53,050 nt of DNA, taken from positions 1 to 53,050 of the forward strand of contig CAUJCX010000030.1 of NCBI GenBank assembly GCA_963169235.1, in the 5' to 3' direction. Of this stretch, positions 1-7,895 are shown piece by piece. Below the pieces are notes generated by a model, which was given only the letters and a program-made list of their open reading frames with translations, searched no databases and was not told the origin of the DNA. Position numbers and translations under genes: made by a program. Within the stretch, counting starts at the first letter, position 1, and the number at the start of each line of letters is the position of its first letter. The DNA is from Actinomycetota bacterium (GTDB lineage Bacteria > Actinomycetota > Thermoleophilia > Miltoncostaeales > Miltoncostaeaceae).

Positions 1-1362
1 GCGGGTGAAGCGGGCGACGGCCTCGATGTGCGCGGTCTGCGGAAACATGTCGACGGGCTGCACGTACTCCAGCGTGTAGCCCCCGGCCACGAGCGCCGCG
101 GCGTTCTGGGCGAAGTTGGCGGGCTGGCACGACACGTACACCAGCACCGGCGGGGCGGCCTCCACCAGGCGGCGGATGGCGCGCCCGTCGAGGCCCGCGC
201 GCGGCGGGTCGACGATGGCCACGTCGCAGGCGGGCAGGTTGCCGCGGTTGTCGGTGAGCACGCGCCCCACGTCGCCGCAGTGCGCCGTGTAGTTGTCGAC
301 GCCGTTGCGGGCGGCGTTGGCGGCGGCGTCCTCCACGGCCTCGGGCACGATCTCCACTCCCACCACCCGGGCGGCGCGGGAACCCATCGCCAGCCCGATG
401 CTGCCGACGCCCGCGAACAGGTCGTACACCGTCTGGGTGCCGTCGAGCCCCGCGGCCTCGGCCACGTGCCCGTACAGCACGTCGGTCATCAGCGTGTTGG
501 TCTGGAAGAAGCTGGGCGCGGAGAGCCGCAGCCGCACGCCGGCGACCTCCTCCTCGAACCAGTCGCGCCCCCGCACCAGCCGCGCCGGCAGGCCCTGGGT
601 GGTCTCGGCCAGGCCGTCGTTGACCGCGTGGATGAGCCCCACGGTCTCGGGATGCGCGGCCCACAGGGGGTCGGCCAGGGCGTCGACGGCGTCCTCGCCT
701 CCGGGGGCCGTCACGATGGTGACCAGGATCTGGCCTGTTCGCACGCCCTCGCGCACCACCACGTGCCGCAGCCAGCCGGTCTGGGCGCGCTGGTCGTACG
801 GATCGACCCCCGCGGCCTCGGCCCACGCGCGCACCGTCTCGCGCACCGCGTCCCCCAGCGGTGTTGCCAGCTGACAGACACGTATGTCCACCACCTCGTC
901 CCAGCGGCCGCGGCGGTGGAAGCCCAGCACGAGGCCCCCGTCCGGCCCGACGGACGCCGAGTACTCCATCTTGTTGCGGTAGCCCCGCGTCTGGACCGCC
1001 GCGACCGTGGGGCGCACGTCGATGTCGTGCAGGTGGCCGATGCGGGCCAGGTGCTCACGCACCTGCGCGCGCTTGGCCTCAGTGGTCGCCTCGTAGCGCA
1101 CGTGCTGCAGGCGGCAGCCGCCGCACAGCGGGATGTACGGGCACTCGGCCTCGACCCGGTCGGGGCTGGGGGTGAGCACCTCTACCAGGTCCGCGTCGGC
1201 GTACTTGCGCCGGGCGCGCCGCACCCGCGCCCGCACGCGGTCGCCGGTGACGGTGTCGGGCACGAACACCACGTAGCCGTCGTCGCGGGCGACGCCCATG
1301 CCACCGAACGCGAGGTCCACCACGTCGGCGTCGATCTCTTGGTCACGTTGAAGACGGGCCAC
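1..1362 (-). CDS. rlmD: 23S rRNA (uracil-5-)-methyltransferase, RlmD/TrmA family (3' end outside window)
   Basis: SAM-dependent RNA methyltransferase making 5-methyluridine in 23S rRNA. The 454 codons in the window open with a TRAM-like beta domain, then a Fe-S cysteine set (ECPYIPLCGGC, about residues 74-83, plus a later Cys in RVCQLATP), a Rossmann core with DLFAGVGSIG, then DPPRAGL, the catalytic Cys in VSCQP (about 411) and the C-terminal PQTAHIEAV. The four cysteines match the RumA/RlmD [4Fe-4S] pattern. Reading frame is open to base 1, so only a few residues and the stop are missing. GTG at 1362 is chosen because TATGAT (1372-1377) lies 9 nt upstream, giving a near-leaderless mRNA. Divergent from nagA. 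The exact target uridine cannot be decided from sequence; Gram-positive RlmCD enzymes are in the same family. Confidence 0.9.
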   Translation of the reverse strand, partial: MARLQRDQEIDADVVDLAFGGMGVARDDGYVVFVPDTVTGDRVRARVRRARRKYADADLVEVLTPSPDRVEAECPYIPLCGGCRLQHVRYEATTEAKRAQVREHLARIGHLHDIDVRPTVAAVQTRGYRNKMEYSASVGPDGGLVLGFHRRGRWDEVVDIRVCQLATPLGDAVRETVRAWAEAAGVDPYDQRAQTGWLRHVVVREGVRTGQILVTIVTAPGGEDAVDALADPLWAAHPETVGLIHAVNDGLAETTQGLPARLVRGRDWFEEEVAGVRLRLSAPSFFQTNTLMTDVLYGHVAEAAGLDGTQTVYDLFAGVGSIGLAMGSRAARVVGVEIVPEAVEDAAANAARNGVDNYTAHCGDVGRVLTDNRGNLPACDVAIVDPPRAGLDGRAIRRLVEAAPPVLVYVSCQPANFAQNAAALVAGGYTLEYVQPVDMFPQTAHIEAVARFTR

Positions 1363-1371
1363 GGGCCGACG

Positions 1372-1377
1372 ATCATA
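1372..1377 (-). promoter_or_regulatory. -10 element of the rlmD-type gene
   Basis: On the minus strand this reads TATGAT, 9 nt before the GTG at 1362. No clear -35 is visible. The opposite strand reads ATCATA just before nagA (ATG 1386), so the two divergent genes probably share this short AT-rich patch. Inference from base pattern only. Confidence 0.45.
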
Positions 1378-1385
1378 CGCGGCCG

Positions 1386-2510
1386 ATGCCTCGCGACCTC
1401 GACATCTCCCTGCATGGCGTGTGCCTGGGCAGGCGCACGCTGACCCCGGGCAGCGTGCACGTGCGCGAGGGGCGGTTCACCGAGGCCGCCGCGCCCGGCG
1501 CCCGCTCGGTCACCCTTCCCGACGGCTGGGTGATCACCCCGGGCCTCGTGGACGTGCAGGTGAACGGCTACGCGGGCCGCGAGGTGGACGAGCCCGGTGC
1601 CCTGGCCGACATCGCCCCGGCCCTCGCCCGCGACGGCGTGGTGGCGTTCTGCCCCACACTGGTGAGCCGACCGCTTCACGCGTACCCCCAGGCCGTGGCG
1701 CACATGTCGGACGCGGCCCCGGGCGACGCGCTGGGCGGCGCGGTCGCCGCCGGCGTCCACCTTGAGGGGCCGTTCCTCTCACCGGCCCGCCCTGGCGCGC
1801 ACGACCCCGGCGCGCTCATCGCCCCCGACGCGCATGCCACCCGGGCGCTGGTGGAGTTCTCTCCCGCCATCGTCACCCTCGCCCCCGAGCTGCCCGGCGC
1901 CCTCGACGCCGTCGTCGCGCTGCGCGCCGCGGGGACCGTGGTGGCGATCGGCCACACGACGTGCGATGCCGCCACGGTGGACGCCGCCGCCACCCGCGGC
2001 GCCCGCCTGGTGACCCACGCGTTCAACGCCATGCCCGGCATCACGGCGCGGGACGCGTCCCCCCTGGCGTCGGCCCTCTTGGACGAGCGCCTGTACGTGT
2101 CGCTGATCGCCGACGGCCACCACGTCGCACCCGACGTGTGCCGCCTGGTCGCCACCCTCGCGGGTCCGCGCCTGGTGCTGACGTCCGACGCATCCGCCGC
2201 CGCCGGGGCGCCGCCGGGGGCGTACCGCCTCGCCGGGCGCGAGGTGGGCAGCGATGGGGAGGCGGTGCGCGACCCCGAGGGCCGCCTGGCCGGCGGGGCC
2301 CTCCCCCTGTGGCGCTGCGTCGCGGAGGCCGTCCGCATGGGGATCCCCCGGGCGCACGCGCTATGGGCGGCGTGCGGGGCCCCCCGGGAGGTGCTGGGGC
2401 GTCACCTCTCGGAGCCGCGGGCGTCGCTGGTGGTGCTGGACGAGGAGAACCGGCCCCGGGCGGTGATGGTCGCGGGGAGGTGGGTGGTGGACGATCTGGA
2501 GGGCGGGTAG
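1386..2510 (+). CDS. nagA: N-acetylglucosamine-6-phosphate deacetylase
   Basis: Cytosolic amidohydrolase that removes acetate from GlcNAc-6-P, feeding amino sugars to glucosamine-6-P for peptidoglycan recycling or catabolism. The 374 aa are normal family length. Visible motifs in order: PGLVDVQVNGY (family PGFIDxHxHG, here with V-V instead of the two His), HLEGPFLSPARPGAH (metal Glu and substrate loop), AIGHTTC, THAFNAM (metal His), IADGHHV and LTSDA (catalytic Asp). Loss of the HxH pair is common in NagA, which keeps the second metal site. Start ATG 1386 lies 23 bp from the divergent methyltransferase start. No nagB, kinase or transporter is next to it. Confidence 0.93.
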   Translation: MPRDLDISLHGVCLGRRTLTPGSVHVREGRFTEAAAPGARSVTLPDGWVITPGLVDVQVNGYAGREVDEPGALADIAPALARDGVVAFCPTLVSRPLHAYPQAVAHMSDAAPGDALGGAVAAGVHLEGPFLSPARPGAHDPGALIAPDAHATRALVEFSPAIVTLAPELPGALDAVVALRAAGTVVAIGHTTCDAATVDAAATRGARLVTHAFNAMPGITARDASPLASALLDERLYVSLIADGHHVAPDVCRLVATLAGPRLVLTSDASAAAGAPPGAYRLAGREVGSDGEAVRDPEGRLAGGALPLWRCVAEAVRMGIPRAHALWAACGAPREVLGRHLSEPRASLVVLDEENRPRAVMVAGRWVVDDLEGG

Positions 2511-2552
2511 GCGAGGCCTGTGTGCGGCTCCTGAGAAGGCTTCCCGGGGCGG

Positions 2553-2581
2553 TTGCGCCGCGAGTCATCGCAAGATAACTT
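2553..2581 (+). promoter_or_regulatory. Promoter of the toxin-antitoxin-like pair
   Basis: TTGCGC (2553-2558), 17-nt spacer, TAACTT (2576-2581). The predicted transcription start falls on or beside the GTG at 2588, so the mRNA is probably leaderless. Confidence 0.55.
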
Positions 2582-2587
2582 GGCGTG

Positions 2588-2815
2588 GTGGAACGCGGCC
2601 CTATCGTCGCCTCAAGCGCGCGGAAACACGGGGTCACCGACGACGACGCGCTCCATGCCCAGCGCAACGCCATTCGTGCATTCGATGTGGATGAAGGACT
2701 CACCATGTACGTCGGCCCCGATGTCTCGGGTCAGTTGCTGGAGATCGGTGCCGTCGAGGGAAGCGACGGCGTCGTGATCGTTCACGCCATGCCAGCGCGC
2801 CGGAGGTTCCTCTGA
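2588..2815 (+). CDS. Small protein, probable toxin of a two-gene module
   Basis: A 75-aa protein with features I associate with a common actinobacterial family: SARKHGVTDDDALHA near the N terminus, a central beta segment MYVGPDVSGQLLEIG and a C-terminal VIVHAMPARRRFL. That ending and layout resemble BrnT/RelE-like small toxins, but no catalytic residue can be assigned. GTG 2588 is preferred over GTG 2585 because it coincides with the predicted transcription start. Its TGA overlaps the ATG of the next gene by one base (TGATG), so the two are translated together. Function is inferred from size, partner and layout. Confidence 0.6.
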   Translation: MERGPIVASSARKHGVTDDDALHAQRNAIRAFDVDEGLTMYVGPDVSGQLLEIGAVEGSDGVVIVHAMPARRRFL

Positions 2816-3081
2816 TGCCCCGAACGACGTCCGACATCCTGCGACACGCCGACGATCTCGCCGCCCGGTTCGAGGAGTACACGCCGCGGCCAGGGGACGG
2901 GCGAGCCGTCGCACCCCTCAGCCGACTGCGAGCGAGTGTTCTGGCCAAGGCGGACGCAGAGCGCGATCTGCGCGACGCCGTGGCCTTGGCCCGGCGGGAG
3001 GGCGTGGCGTGGTCAGCCATCGGAGCGGTGCTCGGCACGTCCGGCGAGGCGGCTCGACAGCGATACCGGGACGCCGCCTGA
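2815..3081 (+). CDS. Probable antitoxin with C-terminal HTH
   Basis: An 88-aa soluble protein. The N-terminal half carries a helix DILRHADDLAARFEEYTP and the C-terminal half a helix-turn-helix-like ALARREGVAWSAIGAVLGTS followed by GEAARQRYRD, a pattern seen in many small actinobacterial DNA-binding partners. It starts inside the stop of the upstream gene, so stoichiometry is probably set by coupling. A role as antitoxin and autorepressor is inferred from the two-gene layout. It has no membrane segment or signal peptide. Confidence 0.6.
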   Translation: MPRTTSDILRHADDLAARFEEYTPRPGDGRAVAPLSRLRASVLAKADAERDLRDAVALARREGVAWSAIGAVLGTSGEAARQRYRDAA

Positions 3082-3332
3082 GCATCCTCCTGTCCGAAGC
3101 GTGCCCGCCCGGGCGGCGACCGGCGATCGTGAGCCGCGCGAGATCGCGCCTCGTCGATCCGTGCACGTCACGCATCCGATCGCCCAGGGAGTGCATGGCG
3201 ACGGTTCGGGCGCGGCGCTGAGGCGACGGTCGGCCCGCGGTCGTCATCCCAAAACCACGTCGATAGACACCATAAGCAACGGTGATAGTCTCAGGCGGTC
3301 CCGAGGGCCGGGTGCGATACTGGCCCCAACCC
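3082..3332. other. Intergenic region before cysD
   Basis: About 250 bases without a supported gene. Contains the CACC-N9-GGTG inverted repeat at 3268-3284 and two AT-richer hexamers, GATAGT (3284-3289) and GATACT (3316-3321), either of which could be the cysD -10. No riboswitch that I can recognise. Confidence 0.5.
3268..3284. promoter_or_regulatory. Inverted repeat upstream of cysD, possible operator
   Basis: CACC (3268-3271), 9-nt spacer, GGTG (3281-3284), with GATAG boxes flanking at 3262 and 3284. The position, about 50 bp before the cysD start, fits a repressor or activator site controlling sulfate assimilation. No regulator can be named. Confidence 0.3.
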
Positions 3333-4286
3333 GTGACCCCTGAGCCCGCCCACGTGACCACCACCGCAGCCCCCGCCGTCGATGCCGGCCGCCTCACGCA
3401 CCTCCAGCGCCTGGAGGCCGAGAGCATCCACATCATGCGCGAGGCCGTCAGCGAGTCCGAGCGCCCCGTGATGCTGTACAGCATCGGCAAGGACAGCTCG
3501 GTGATGCTGCACCTGGCCCGCAAGGCGTTCTACCCGGCGCCGCTGCCGTTCCCGCTTCTGCACGTGGACACCACGTGGAAGTTCCGCGAGATGTACGCGT
3601 TCCGCGAACGCGTCGCGCGCGAGCTCGACGGCGAACTGCTGGTGCACATCAACCCCGACGCGCAGGCCCGGGGCATCAACCCGTTCGACCACGGCTCGGC
3701 CCTGCACACCGACCTGTGGAAGACCGAGGGGCTCAAGCAGGCGCTCGAGCACCACCGCTTCGACCTGGCGTTCGGTGGCGCCCGCCGCGACGAGGAGAAG
3801 TCGCGCGCCAAGGAGCGGGTGTTCAGCCTGCGCTCCGCCCAGCACCAGTGGGACCCCAAGCGCCAGCGCCCCGAGCTGTGGCGCCTGTACAACGCCCGCC
3901 GCAGCCCCGGCGAGAGCGTGCGCGTGTTCCCCCTGTCCAACTGGACCGAGCTCGACGTGTGGCAGTACATCTGGCTCGAGGACATCCCCATCGTGCCGCT
4001 GTACTTCTCGAAGCCGCGTCCCGTGGTGGAGCGCGACGGGCTGCTGATCATGGTCGACGACGACCGCCTCCCCCTGGCCCCGGGCGAGACGCCCCGCCAG
4101 GTGAGCGTGCGGTTCCGCACCCTGGGGTGCTACCCGCTCACCGGCGCCGTCGAGTCCACCGCCGACACGCTCACCGGAATCATCCAGGAGATGCTCCTCA
4201 CCACCTCGTCCGAGCGTCAGGGCCGCGCGATCGACCACGACTCGTCCGGTTCGATGGAGCGCAAGAAGCAGGAGGGGTACTTCTAG
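3333..4286 (+). CDS. cysD: Sulfate adenylyltransferase subunit 2 (ATP sulfurylase small subunit)
   Basis: Forms adenosine 5'-phosphosulfate from ATP and sulfate together with CysN. The PAPS-reductase-like fold shows the PP-loop [18 protein letters not shown] near residue 50, then [32 protein letters not shown], the [11 protein letters not shown] helix and the C-terminal [13 protein letters not shown], ending in [13 protein letters not shown], which is the usual CysD tail. Start is GTG 3333 or GTG 3354, both in frame; the family begins close to the [14 protein letters not shown] helix, so either works. The stop TAG overlaps the cysN GTG by one base, with a GGAGGGG Shine-Dalgarno at 4271-4277. 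Confidence 0.93.
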   Translation: MTPEPAHVTTTAAPAVDAGRLTHLQRLEAESIHIMREAVSESERPVMLYSIGKDSSVMLHLARKAFYPAPLPFPLLHVDTTWKFREMYAFRERVARELDGELLVHINPDAQARGINPFDHGSALHTDLWKTEGLKQALEHHRFDLAFGGARRDEEKSRAKERVFSLRSAQHQWDPKRQRPELWRLYNARRSPGESVRVFPLSNWTELDVWQYIWLEDIPIVPLYFSKPRPVVERDGLLIMVDDDRLPLAPGETPRQVSVRFRTLGCYPLTGAVESTADTLTGIIQEMLLTTSSERQGRAIDHDSSGSMERKKQEGYF

Positions 4287-6196
4287 TGGCGGCGCACAGC
4301 TCGGAGCTGATCGCCCACGACATCGACGAGTACCTCCACCGGCACCAGCACAAGGGCCTCCTGCGGTTCATCGCGTGCGGCAGCGTCGACGACGGCAAGT
4401 CCACCCTCATCGGGCGCCTGCTGTACGAGTCGCAGCTGGTGTTCGACGACCAGCTGGCGGCCCTGGAAGCCGACTCCAAGAAGGTGGGCACGCAGGGCGG
4501 CGACCTCGACTTCGCCCTCCTGCTGGACGGCCTGAGCGCCGAGCGCGAGCAGGGCATCACCATCGACGTCGCGTACCGCTTCTTCTCGACCGAGACGCGC
4601 AAGTTCATCGTGGCCGACACCCCCGGGCACGAGCAGTACACGCGCAACATGGTCACCGGAGCGTCCACCGCCGACGTCGCCGTGATCCTGGTGGACGCCC
4701 GCAAGGGGCTGCTGACCCAGACGCGTCGCCACAGCTACCTGGTGTCGCTGATCGGCGTGACCAGCGTGGTTCTGGCGATCAACAAGATGGACCTGGTCGG
4801 CTTCGACCGCGACGTGTTCGACCGCATCGAGGCCGACTACCGCGACTTCGCGGGGCAGCTGGGCATCACCGACATCACGTGCATCCCGCTGTCGGCGCTG
4901 CGCGGCGACAACGTCACGGAGCCCAGCCCGCACACGCCGTGGTACACCGGCCCCACGTTCATGCAGCACCTCGAGACCGTCGCGGTGGACGACCTGGCCC
5001 ACGCCCGGCCCATGCGCATGCCGGTGCAGTGGGTCAACCGCCCCAACCTCGACTTCCGCGGGTTCTCGGGCACGGTGGTGAGCGGCACGGTGCAGCCGGG
5101 CATGCGGGTGAAGGCGCTTCCGTCCGGCGTCGAGTCGACGGTGAAGCGCGTCGTCACCATGGACGGCGACCTCAACGACGCCCAGGCGCACCAGGCCGTC
5201 ACGCTGACGTTGACCGACGAGATCGACGTGAGCCGCGGCGACGTGCTGTGCGACGCCGCGTCCCCGTGCGAGGTGGCCGACACGTTCGCGGCCCACATCG
5301 TGTGGATGCACGAGGATCCGCTCACCCCCGAGCGTCCCTACCTGGTGAAGATCGGCACCCGCACCGTGGCGGCCACCATCGCCACCCCGCACCATCGCGT
5401 CGACGTCAACACGCTCGACCACGTCCCCGCGGCCACGCTGCACCTCAACGAGATCGGGCTGTGCACCGTCAGCCTCGACCGCGGCGTCCCGTTCGACCCG
5501 TACGCGGTCAACCACGAGACCGGTGGCTTCATCGTCATCGATCGCATCACCAACACCACGGTGGCGGCCGGGCTGATCGAGCGCGCGACGCGCACCGCGT
5601 CCAACGTGCACTGGCAGGCCACGTCGGTCGACCAGCCCGCGCGCACGCGCCTGAAGGGGCACGAGCCGGCCCTGGTGTGGTTCACCGGTCTGTCCGGGGC
5701 GGGCAAGTCGACCATCGCCGACCTGGTGGAGCGCCGCCTGAACGCCGCCGGGGTGCACACGTACATGCTCGACGGCGACAATGTGCGTCACGGCCTCAAC
5801 CGCGACCTGGGCTTCGACGACGCCGCCCGCGTCGAGAACATCCGCCGCGTCGCCGAGGTGGGCGCGCTGATGGTGGACTCAGGGCTGGTGGTGCTGGCGT
5901 CGTTCATCTCCCCGTTCCGCGACGACCGGCGCCTGGCGCGTGAACGCGTGGCCGCGGGACGCTTCGTCGAGGTGTTCGTCGACGCGCCGCTCGACGTCGC
6001 CGAAGAACGCGACCCCAAGGGCCTCTACGCGAAGGCCCGCCGGGGGGAGATCGCCGGCTTCACCGGCATCGACTCGCCGTACGAGGCCCCCGAGGCGCCG
6101 GAGGTGCACCTGCGCACCCACCGGCTGACGCCCGAGCAGGCGGTCGACGCCGTGGTCGCCGCGCTGCGCGAGCGCGGTCTCATCCCCGGCGACTGA
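4286..6196 (+). CDS. cysNC: Bifunctional ATP sulfurylase GTPase subunit / APS kinase (CysN-CysC fusion)
   Basis: A 636-aa fusion. The N-terminal EF-Tu-like GTPase (to about residue 450) couples GTP hydrolysis to APS formation by CysD: G1 GSVDDGKST (about 32), switch region [14 protein letters not shown]3 DTPGHEQY (about 111), G4 NKMD (about 166). The C-terminal APS kinase (about 455-636) makes PAPS: P-loop [35 protein letters not shown] and [14 protein letters not shown]. The fusion lets APS pass straight to phosphorylation. It overlaps cysD by one base, so both are one operon. No APS/PAPS reductase or sulfite reductase is nearby, so the rest of the pathway, or sulfotransferases using PAPS, lies elsewhere. 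Confidence 0.94.
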   Translation: MAAHSSELIAHDIDEYLHRHQHKGLLRFIACGSVDDGKSTLIGRLLYESQLVFDDQLAALEADSKKVGTQGGDLDFALLLDGLSAEREQGITIDVAYRFFSTETRKFIVADTPGHEQYTRNMVTGASTADVAVILVDARKGLLTQTRRHSYLVSLIGVTSVVLAINKMDLVGFDRDVFDRIEADYRDFAGQLGITDITCIPLSALRGDNVTEPSPHTPWYTGPTFMQHLETVAVDDLAHARPMRMPVQWVNRPNLDFRGFSGTVVSGTVQPGMRVKALPSGVESTVKRVVTMDGDLNDAQAHQAVTLTLTDEIDVSRGDVLCDAASPCEVADTFAAHIVWMHEDPLTPERPYLVKIGTRTVAATIATPHHRVDVNTLDHVPAATLHLNEIGLCTVSLDRGVPFDPYAVNHETGGFIVIDRITNTTVAAGLIERATRTASNVHWQATSVDQPARTRLKGHEPALVWFTGLSGAGKSTIADLVERRLNAAGVHTYMLDGDNVRHGLNRDLGFDDAARVENIRRVAEVGALMVDSGLVVLASFISPFRDDRRLARERVAAGRFVEVFVDAPLDVAEERDPKGLYAKARRGEIAGFTGIDSPYEAPEAPEVHLRTHRLTPEQAVDAVVAALRERGLIPGD

Positions 6197-6401
6197 CCGA
6201 CGCACCCGCTGCCAGCGGGGAGCACGTCGCCGCGTGGCGGGCCGCGCCGGGGGCCGGCGACGTGGGGCGCCCGGCCATCAGGCGGCGGGTCGACCCGTCG
6301 GCGGGAGCCGCCGACGCGGCCATGCGGTGGGCGTCGCCCGCGCGGTGCAGTTCGTGCAGGCGCTGGCGCGAGATGATGAGCGAAAGCGTGGGGTCAAGCA
6401 T
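6180..6401 (-). CDS. Small basic protein of unknown function
   Basis: 73 aa beginning [18 protein letters not shown] and then a His/Arg-rich helix [16 protein letters not shown]. Short proteins opening with a DPTL-L-xxRQR-HEL pattern are widespread in actinobacteria, usually unannotated. ATG 6401 has a purine-rich Shine-Dalgarno (AAGGGAAGG) about 8 nt upstream. The gene is divergent from the ArsR-type regulator at 6485 and its 3' end overlaps cysNC by 17 bp. Co-location suggests it could be controlled by that regulator. The C-terminal half is low complexity, and function is unknown. Confidence 0.55.
   Translation of the reverse strand: MLDPTLSLIISRQRLHELHRAGDAHRMAASAAPADGSTRRLMAGRPTSPAPGAARHAATCSPLAAGASVSRRG
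6205..6219 (+). terminator. Hairpin after cysNC
   Basis: Perfect inverted repeat CCCGCT-GCC-AGCGGG, 8 nt after the cysNC stop. A larger pair, CACGTCGCC (6223-6231) and GGCGACGTG (6256-6264), follows. Neither has a U tract, as is usual in very GC-rich genomes. Both lie inside the 3' part of the opposite small gene. Confidence 0.45.
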
Positions 6402-6431
6402 CGTGGGTACCTTCCCTTGAGCGGTTGTCCT

Positions 6432-6445
6432 CACTGCGGTCAGTG
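6432..6445. promoter_or_regulatory. Inverted repeat in the divergent promoter region
   Basis: CACTG-CGGT-CAGTG, a perfect 5-bp-arm repeat between the small minus-strand gene and the ArsR-type gene. On the minus strand TACACT (6442-6447) overlaps it and could be that gene's -10. Possible operator. Confidence 0.35.
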
Positions 6446-6461
6446 TATCGCACCATCCCTC

Positions 6462-6475
6462 TATCGTGATATAGT
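6462..6475 (+). promoter_or_regulatory. -10 element and overlapping palindrome of the ArsR-type gene
   Basis: TATAGT (6470-6475) is 9 nt before the ATG at 6485, giving a nearly leaderless transcript. The palindrome TATC-GT-GATA (6462-6471) overlaps it, a good position for autorepression by the encoded HTH protein. Confidence 0.5.
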
Positions 6476-6484
6476 TATTCACCT

Positions 6485-7462
6485 ATGACTCCCATCGACG
6501 CTCCTCCCCCCGACGCGTCCCGCGTGGACGTGATGGTGTCGGCGCCCACGCAACTCAGCTCTCTGGTGTGCGCCACGTTCGCGCCGCGCGTCCACCCCGC
6601 CATGCCCCTCGACCTGGCAGAGGAGACCCGCGGCTTCTGGGACGACGGCCACGGCATGATGTGCGAGCTGGTGGTGCTCGCCGACGCCGCGGGCCTCTTG
6701 GCATCACCCGACATCGAGCCGCTACTCGAGCGCCTGGCCGATCCCGTCACGTTCGACACCCCCCCGGGCCTCGAGACCGAGCTCGACGACGAGATCCCGG
6801 TGATGCACGCGCGGCTCGACCGCCTGGCCTCCGACGCCGCGCTGCGCCGGGCCTACGTGCACCAGCTCACCGCGCTGTGGGCCGTGTTCGACGAGGCCTG
6901 GCGCACCCGGCTGCGGGACGAGGCGACGGCGACCGCCGCCGCGTGGCGTGCGCGCCTCGATGCCGGCGACGACGTTCTGTCGCTGCTGCCCGAGTCGCAC
7001 GTCGCGCGCCGCCCGATGTACGCCCCGATGGCGCGCGAGGCCGAGCGCAGCGGCCGCGTGCTCCTGTCGCCGACCCTGGCCGGGCAGGGGCACATCATCG
7101 CGCTGCCGCACGGCCTGGCCATCGCGTCCTCGCCCGCCGCCGACGACCCGGTGGTGCGCCGACGCGAGGCCGCCACCGACGTGGCCGAGACGCTCAAAGC
7201 CATGGCCGAGCCCACGCGCCTCACCATCCTCACCCAGGTGGCGGCCCACCCCAGCGGCGTCGGCGAGATCGCCCGCGCCCTCCACATCGCCCAGCCCACC
7301 GCGTCGGTGCACCTGCGCAAGCTGCGCGCCGCGGGGCTGGTGGACGCGCGCAAGCAGGGCTCGGCGACCATCTACAGCGCGCGGCCCGGCGCCGTGCGCG
7401 CCGCCCTCACCATGGCCGCCAACCGCCTGGTGACGGCGATGGGAGGCGACGAGACGGCGTAG
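6485..7462 (+). CDS. ArsR-family transcriptional regulator with long N-terminal domain
   Basis: 325 aa. The C-terminal 95 residues are a winged helix of the ArsR type: ETLKAMAEPTRLTILTQV, then VGEIARALHIAQPTASVHLRKLRAAGLVDARKQG (shown in part) and the wing ATIYSARP. The N-terminal 230 residues form a mixed alpha/beta domain with FAPRVHPAMPLDLAEETRGF and a helical middle, similar in layout to DUF5937-containing regulators. No clustered Cys or His metal site is visible, so metal sensing is not supported. The palindrome over its -10 suggests autoregulation. The target is unknown, possibly the divergent small gene. Confidence 0.8.
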   Translation: MTPIDAPPPDASRVDVMVSAPTQLSSLVCATFAPRVHPAMPLDLAEETRGFWDDGHGMMCELVVLADAAGLLASPDIEPLLERLADPVTFDTPPGLETELDDEIPVMHARLDRLASDAALRRAYVHQLTALWAVFDEAWRTRLRDEATATAAAWRARLDAGDDVLSLLPESHVARRPMYAPMAREAERSGRVLLSPTLAGQGHIIALPHGLAIASSPAADDPVVRRREAATDVAETLKAMAEPTRLTILTQVAAHPSGVGEIARALHIAQPTASVHLRKLRAAGLVDARKQGSATIYSARPGAVRAALTMAANRLVTAMGGDETA

Positions 7463-7481
7463 AGACGCGCGCTCCGTCGCG

Positions 7482-7883
7482 TCAGCGCAGGGGCTTCACC
7501 GACGTGCGGTCGATGTGGAAGCCGCGCCCCGTGGCGATGATGCGGCAGCGCACGCCGTCGCGGCGCGAGACGCAGCGGAAGCGTCCCAGGGTGCGCTGCT
7601 TGCCGTAGGCCAGCTTCCCCGTGCCGTAGGGCGCATCGCCGATGCAGCGGCTGGACCGGCGGCACACCTTCAGCGCTCCGTTCTTCGACAGCGTCACGCT
7701 GGTGCGCGACGACGCGCTCTGGCAGAACACGCTGGGGCGCAGCCGCGCGTCCTTGTCGACCATCTGGCAGCCGATGTTGCCGGTGGGGCTGAAGAAGAAC
7801 GACGAGCGCGCATCGGCCGTGGAGGCGACCGTTCCCAGCGCCGCCGTGGTGGCCAGGGCAACGAGCATTCGTGAGGTTCGCAT
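7482..7883 (-). CDS. Secreted DUF6636-like protein
   Basis: 133 aa with an N-terminal signal peptide (MRTSRMLVALATTAALG then a small-residue cleavage zone TVASTADA). The mature part starts FFFSPTGNIGCQM and contains six cysteines likely to form disulfides, including VFCQSA, KVCRRSSRCIG, FRCVSR and VRCRII. The SPTGNIGC pattern followed by spaced cysteines is typical of DUF6636 exported actinobacterial proteins of unknown role. It follows the nitrilase gene on the same strand by 9 bases, but TAGGGT (7890-7895) 6 nt before its ATG suggests its own leaderless transcript. Confidence 0.7.
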   Translation of the reverse strand: MRTSRMLVALATTAALGTVASTADARSSFFFSPTGNIGCQMVDKDARLRPSVFCQSASSRTSVTLSKNGALKVCRRSSRCIGDAPYGTGKLAYGKQRTLGRFRCVSRRDGVRCRIIATGRGFHIDRTSVKPLR

Positions 7884-7889
7884 GGGGCG

Positions 7890-7895
7890 ACCCTA
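7890..7895 (-). promoter_or_regulatory. -10 element of the secreted DUF6636-like gene
   Basis: Minus strand TAGGGT, 6 nt before the ATG at 7883. Its TAG is also the stop codon of the upstream nitrilase gene. Confidence 0.4.

Noticed and set aside
28-1443. Long plus-strand open frame opposite the methyltransferase
   Set aside because: Translation is low-complexity His/Gly/Ala/Arg with no motif; the minus strand encodes a complete methyltransferase with catalytic Cys and Fe-S cysteines.
3575-4285. Extension of the cysNC frame upstream through cysD
   Set aside because: It is an alternative frame of cysD with Arg/Pro-rich composition. The real cysN starts at GTG 4286 with GGAGGGG upstream and a one-base overlap with cysD.
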